Source: Acidimicrobiia bacterium
Lineage (GTDB): Bacteria; Actinomycetota; Acidimicrobiia; Acidimicrobiales; JACDCH01
Length of the DNA: 8,375 nt
Direction of reading: 5' to 3'
Assembly: GCA_013694495.1 (NCBI GenBank)
Contig: JACDCH010000439.1
Location: 1 to 8,375 of the forward strand
Position numbers and translations under genes: made by a program. This document shows, piece after piece, positions 5,684-8,375 of this stretch (position 1 is the first letter of the stretch; each line of letters opens with the position of its first letter). The notes beneath the pieces are model-generated. The model ran no database searches, was not told the origin of the DNA, and saw only the letters and a program-made list of their open reading frames with translations.

Positions 5684-8179
5684 ATGAAGACATCGAAGCT
5701 GCGGGCGGTCGTCGCCCTCGCCACCCTGCTCGGGCTCGTGGCCGCCTGCTCGAGCGACAGCGGGAACAACGCCGCCGACGGCTCGCGCGAAACGGCCGCC
5801 GAAGGCCCGAACCAGTCGCCGACCACCTTCGCCCCGATCGACGGTGACGCCCTGACCGCGGCCGAGGCGTTCCTCGACGGCTGGGACCGCCTCGACGAGG
5901 AGGGCCGGGCCAGCCTGACCCCGAGCCGCGCAACGGAGGGGCGGGGCGTCACCCACGTCCACTTCGAGCAGGCGTTCGACGGCACCCCGGTGCGCGGCGC
6001 GCAGGTCGTGGTCCACGTCGCCGCCGACGGCTCCGTGCTCGGCGCCAACAGCGCCTACACCGACGCCCGGCCCGAGCCCGGCGTCGAGCAGCAGGTCGAC
6101 GAGGCCGAGGCCACCGACACCGCGTCGAAGGTGGCGCCCGGCGATGTGACCGAGACCGTGAGCGCCCGGGTGGTGTGGCTGCCCGACGGCGACACGCTGC
6201 GGCTCGGCTGGTCGGTCGTCCAGGCCACCGACGCGGGCGGCTACCAGGTGTGGGTCGACGCCGTCTCCGGTGAGGTGGCCGACGCCCGCTCCCTGCGCAT
6301 CGAGGAGCACGCCGGCCCCACCGCGGTCGCCGCGCCGGCCCGGGTCGCCCAGGAGGCTGGCGGCTGCGAGCTCGACGACGACGACGCCCCGGCGGCGTGC
6401 GTGTTCCCGACCAACGCCTTCTTCGCCAGCGGCGGCGAGGCCGATCCCGACCCCGACGACACCGACGACCTGTTGGTGGAGGTGCCGCTTCTCGGCCTCG
6501 ACGACCCCGAGTCGGGCCGCCTGGTCGGGGAGTTCGTCGACGTCGAGCCCAACGCCGCCCCGATCGAGCCGGTCGTCGAGGACGACGGCCTGTGGTCGCA
6601 GGGCCGGGGCGAGGACGGCTTCGAGGCGGCCATGGCCTACTTCTGGGTCGACCGCACGCAGCGCCTCTTCCAGGAGCTCGGCATCGACGACGCCCGCAAC
6701 GAGAGCTTCCCCGTCGTCCCCATCGATCCGGACGTCGAGAACAACGCGTTCTACGACGGCGCCGACCAGATCATCCACCTCGGCGTCGGCCCCGACGACG
6801 GCATCAACGAGGGCGAGGACGCCGACGGCATCATCCACGAGTACGGCCACGCCGTGCTCGACCAGCAGGTCCCCGGCCTCCTCCTGCGCAACGGCGACGG
6901 CGGCGCCTACCACGAGGCGTTCGGCGACATCCTCACCTTCCTCACCACCCTCGAGTTCCGGCCCACCGACGCCGCCTGCCTGTTCCACTGGACCGACCAG
7001 GTGTGCCTGCGGCGCATGGACGGCGACAGCGTCTACCCCGACGACCTCGTGGGCCAGGTCCACACGGACGGCGGGATCATGACCGGCGCCGTCTTCGACA
7101 TCACGACCGCGCTGCTCGACGAGGCCGGGCTCACCCTCGACGACTGCGTCGGCACCGAGGACTGCGACGAGGTCCGCAACCAGGTGCTCACGGCCGTGCT
7201 CGAGGGCCACCGCTTCCTCGCCGGCAACGAGTCCCTGCCCGAGATCGCCGCGGCCATCGAGCAGGCCAACGAGGTCGGCTTCGACGGCGAGGGCGCCGAG
7301 GCGTTCGCCGCCGGCTTCGCCGAGCACGGCCTCGACACGGGCAGCGGCAACACCTTCGACCCCGATGGCGCGTCCGACGGCGAGGTGCCGGCCGTCGCCG
7401 TGGCCGCCGACATCTCGCACTCGTTCCGGGGCGACCTGCGCATCGAGCTGCGGGTGGTCGACGCCGACTTCGAGCCGCTGTGCGACCCGATCACGCTCCT
7501 CGAGCCCGACGGCTCCGACGGGGACGACGACGTCGAGCTCGCGATCGACGTGTCCGACTCGCTCTGCGCCCGGTTCGCGCCGCCGAGCGAGGACGCCCAG
7601 TGGGAGCTGTTCGTGCTCGACACGGCCGACGCCGACACCGGCCAGGTGGACTCGTTCCAGGTGTTCGTCGAGGGTGAGCCCTTCCTCGCCACCGGGGTCC
7701 CCGCCCCCATCGCCGACAACGACCCGTCGGGTACGGCGGTCATCGTGAACGCGTCGGGCAGCGACGTCGACCAGGAGGGCACGCAACCCGTCGAGGAGGG
7801 CGCCGAGCCGGGCGCGCCTTTCGCATCGGTCGAGATCTCCCACACGTTCGTCGGCGACCTCTTCCTGCGGGCGGGCGTCGCCGACGCAACCGGCACCGTC
7901 CTCTGCACGGTCCCGGTCCTCGAGCCCGACCCGACCGACGACTCGTCCGAGGGCGTCTCCGGCAACATCGACATGGCCGACTGCGCCGAGTTCTTCCCAC
8001 CCTCGGCCGAGCGACGTTGGTTCGTCGAGGTGGTGGACTACGCCGCGGTCGACGAGGGGACGATCGACGCCTTCAGCGTGTCGGCCTCGCCCGGTGTGGT
8101 CGTCGCCGACGCCGACGACGCCCTCCCGGTCACCATCCCCGATGCCGACCCGGACGGCGTGGTGGTCCTGATCCCGTAG
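5684..8179 (+). CDS. lipoprotein zinc metallopeptidase (M36/M4-like) with FTP/PepSY propeptide and two P-domain-like repeats
   Basis: An 831-residue exported lipoprotein peptidase. A signal peptide with lipobox LVAAC (Cys22) predicts anchoring to the outer face of the membrane. Residues about 88-125 (GVTHVHFEQAFDGTPVRGA) match the FTP propeptide of thermolysin/fungalysin enzymes, and 150-202 (ending YQVWVDAVSGEV) a PepSY-like part; both normally inhibit and help fold the enzyme. The catalytic domain, about 280-560, has IIHEYGHAV with zinc ligands His385 and His389 and catalytic Glu386, the third ligand probably Glu411 in AYHEAFGD, and His460 in QVHTDGGI at the place of the transition-state His of M4/M36. 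The C-terminal third has two related P-domain-like beta-sandwich units (571-690 and 714-831), each with ISH(S/T)F-GDL and F-PPS----W. Ten cysteines besides Cys22 form five close pairs. The protein is rich in Asp and Glu. Activity looks intact; targets are unknown. M36 against M4 placement is uncertain. Confidence 0.88.
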   Translation: MKTSKLRAVVALATLLGLVAACSSDSGNNAADGSRETAAEGPNQSPTTFAPIDGDALTAAEAFLDGWDRLDEEGRASLTPSRATEGRGVTHVHFEQAFDGTPVRGAQVVVHVAADGSVLGANSAYTDARPEPGVEQQVDEAEATDTASKVAPGDVTETVSARVVWLPDGDTLRLGWSVVQATDAGGYQVWVDAVSGEVADARSLRIEEHAGPTAVAAPARVAQEAGGCELDDDDAPAACVFPTNAFFASGGEADPDPDDTDDLLVEVPLLGLDDPESGRLVGEFVDVEPNAAPIEPVVEDDGLWSQGRGEDGFEAAMAYFWVDRTQRLFQELGIDDARNESFPVVPIDPDVENNAFYDGADQIIHLGVGPDDGINEGEDADGIIHEYGHAVLDQQVPGLLLRNGDGGAYHEAFGDILTFLTTLEFRPTDAACLFHWTDQVCLRRMDGDSVYPDDLVGQVHTDGGIMTGAVFDITTALLDEAGLTLDDCVGTEDCDEVRNQVLTAVLEGHRFLAGNESLPEIAAAIEQANEVGFDGEGAEAFAAGFAEHGLDTGSGNTFDPDGASDGEVPAVAVAADISHSFRGDLRIELRVVDADFEPLCDPITLLEPDGSDGDDDVELAIDVSDSLCARFAPPSEDAQWELFVLDTADADTGQVDSFQVFVEGEPFLATGVPAPIADNDPSGTAVIVNASGSDVDQEGTQPVEEGAEPGAPFASVEISHTFVGDLFLRAGVADATGTVLCTVPVLEPDPTDDSSEGVSGNIDMADCAEFFPPSAERRWFVEVVDYAAVDEGTIDAFSVSASPGVVVADADDALPVTIPDADPDGVVVLIP

Positions 8180-8191
8180 GGCGCCGCGGGC

Positions 8192-8224
8192 GGGGTTGCG
8201 GCGGCGGTCGGCGACCGCCACCCC
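8192..8224 (+). terminator. probable hairpin terminator after the peptidase gene
   Basis: GGCGGTC (8203-8209) and GACCGCC (8213-8219) form a perfect 7-bp stem around GGC, and GGGG (8192-8195) with CCCC (8221-8224) can extend it past an internal loop. It begins 12 bases after the TAG stop. No T-run follows. Position between two genes supports a terminator role. Confidence 0.45.
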
Positions 8225-8254
8225 GAAGTTCGTCGTGGGGGCCGAGCCGCGGCG

Positions 8255-8260
8255 TACGGT
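8255..8260 (+). promoter_or_regulatory. -10-like box just before the last gene
   Basis: TACGGT fits TANNNT and ends eight bases before the ATG at 8269, so transcription could start at or beside the start codon, giving a leaderless mRNA. GAGGGG at 8261-8266 is too close to the ATG for an ideal Shine-Dalgarno. No clear -35 box is visible. Confidence 0.3.
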
Positions 8261-8268
8261 GAGGGGCG

Positions 8269-8375
8269 ATGGGATGGGTTCGCCGGATCGCCACCGCGGC
8301 CGCGGCCGGCGTGCTGCTGGTGACCGGCGGGGCGCCCCCGGCCCGGGCCGGGTCCGTGACCGAGGTGGTCGAGGC
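8269..8375 (+). CDS. exported protein, N-terminal part only (3' end outside window)
   Basis: The first 35 codons of a gene that runs off the window. The peptide is a classic Sec signal: MGWVRR with two arginines, a hydrophobic core of alanine, valine and leucine (residues 7-18), and a signal peptidase I site at ARA before Gly28. There is no lipobox cysteine, so the product should be released or anchored by later parts. What follows (GSVTEVVE) is too short to identify. An ATG at 8274 is in a different frame and gives no signal peptide, so 8269 is preferred. It lies 89 bases after the peptidase gene, past a likely terminator, and probably has its own promoter. Confidence 0.65.
   Translation, partial: MGWVRRIATAAAAGVLLVTGGAPPARAGSVTEVVE

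Noticed and set aside
6397..7677. Arginine-rich forward frame inside the peptidase gene.
   Set aside because: Out-of-frame reading of the Asp/Glu-rich peptidase codons; no start signal and no motif.
1649..8221. A 2190-codon open frame on the minus strand spanning most of the window.
   Set aside because: It runs antisense through four rightward genes and their gaps, and passes the GntR gene in another frame. Its translation is a monotone of V, G, D, H, R and A with no domain. In DNA with G/C at nearly every third codon position, one antisense frame is expected to lack stops.

Overview
This is a very GC-rich window with strong G/C preference at third codon positions. That base use, the DUF4190 protein with a proline-rich head, GTG starts, and lipoprotein and signal-peptide styles point to a high-GC actinobacterium. 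The mitochondrial-type aconitase and acidic secreted protein would fit Acidimicrobiia, but this placement is a guess from gene style, not a sequence search.

Layout. Four genes run rightward in the first 2.3 kb: the 3' end of an alpha/beta hydrolase (1-417), a histidine phosphatase (420-1100), a HAD-family nucleotidase-like protein (1149-1817) and a small DUF4190 membrane protein (1871-2320). A leftward GntR/HutC-family regulator (2386-3117) converges on them across a 65-bp gap almost entirely filled by a long perfect inverted repeat, the probable two-way terminator. The regulator is divergent from a complete aconitase (3164-5476). The 46-bp gap between them holds a -10-like box, a short dyad that could be the regulator's operator, and a strong ribosome binding site. 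A 207-bp gap with several hairpins and a possible ECF-sigma promoter leads to an 831-residue lipoprotein metallopeptidase (5684-8179). The window ends in the first 35 codons of another exported protein (8269 onward).

How the genes work together. The first two genes abut and are probably co-transcribed; the third and fourth may be on the same transcript, but their gaps hold odd repeats that put stop codons in several frames. The GntR-aconitase pair is the clearest regulatory unit: a metabolite-binding repressor sitting on a TCA-cycle promoter. The peptidase and the last gene both act outside the cytoplasm. I see no RNA genes, CRISPR arrays, insertion sequences or prophage genes. Nothing here is clearly a new multi-gene system; the best leads are the GntR/aconitase arrangement, the repeat architecture of the peptidase, and the small repeats at gene ends.
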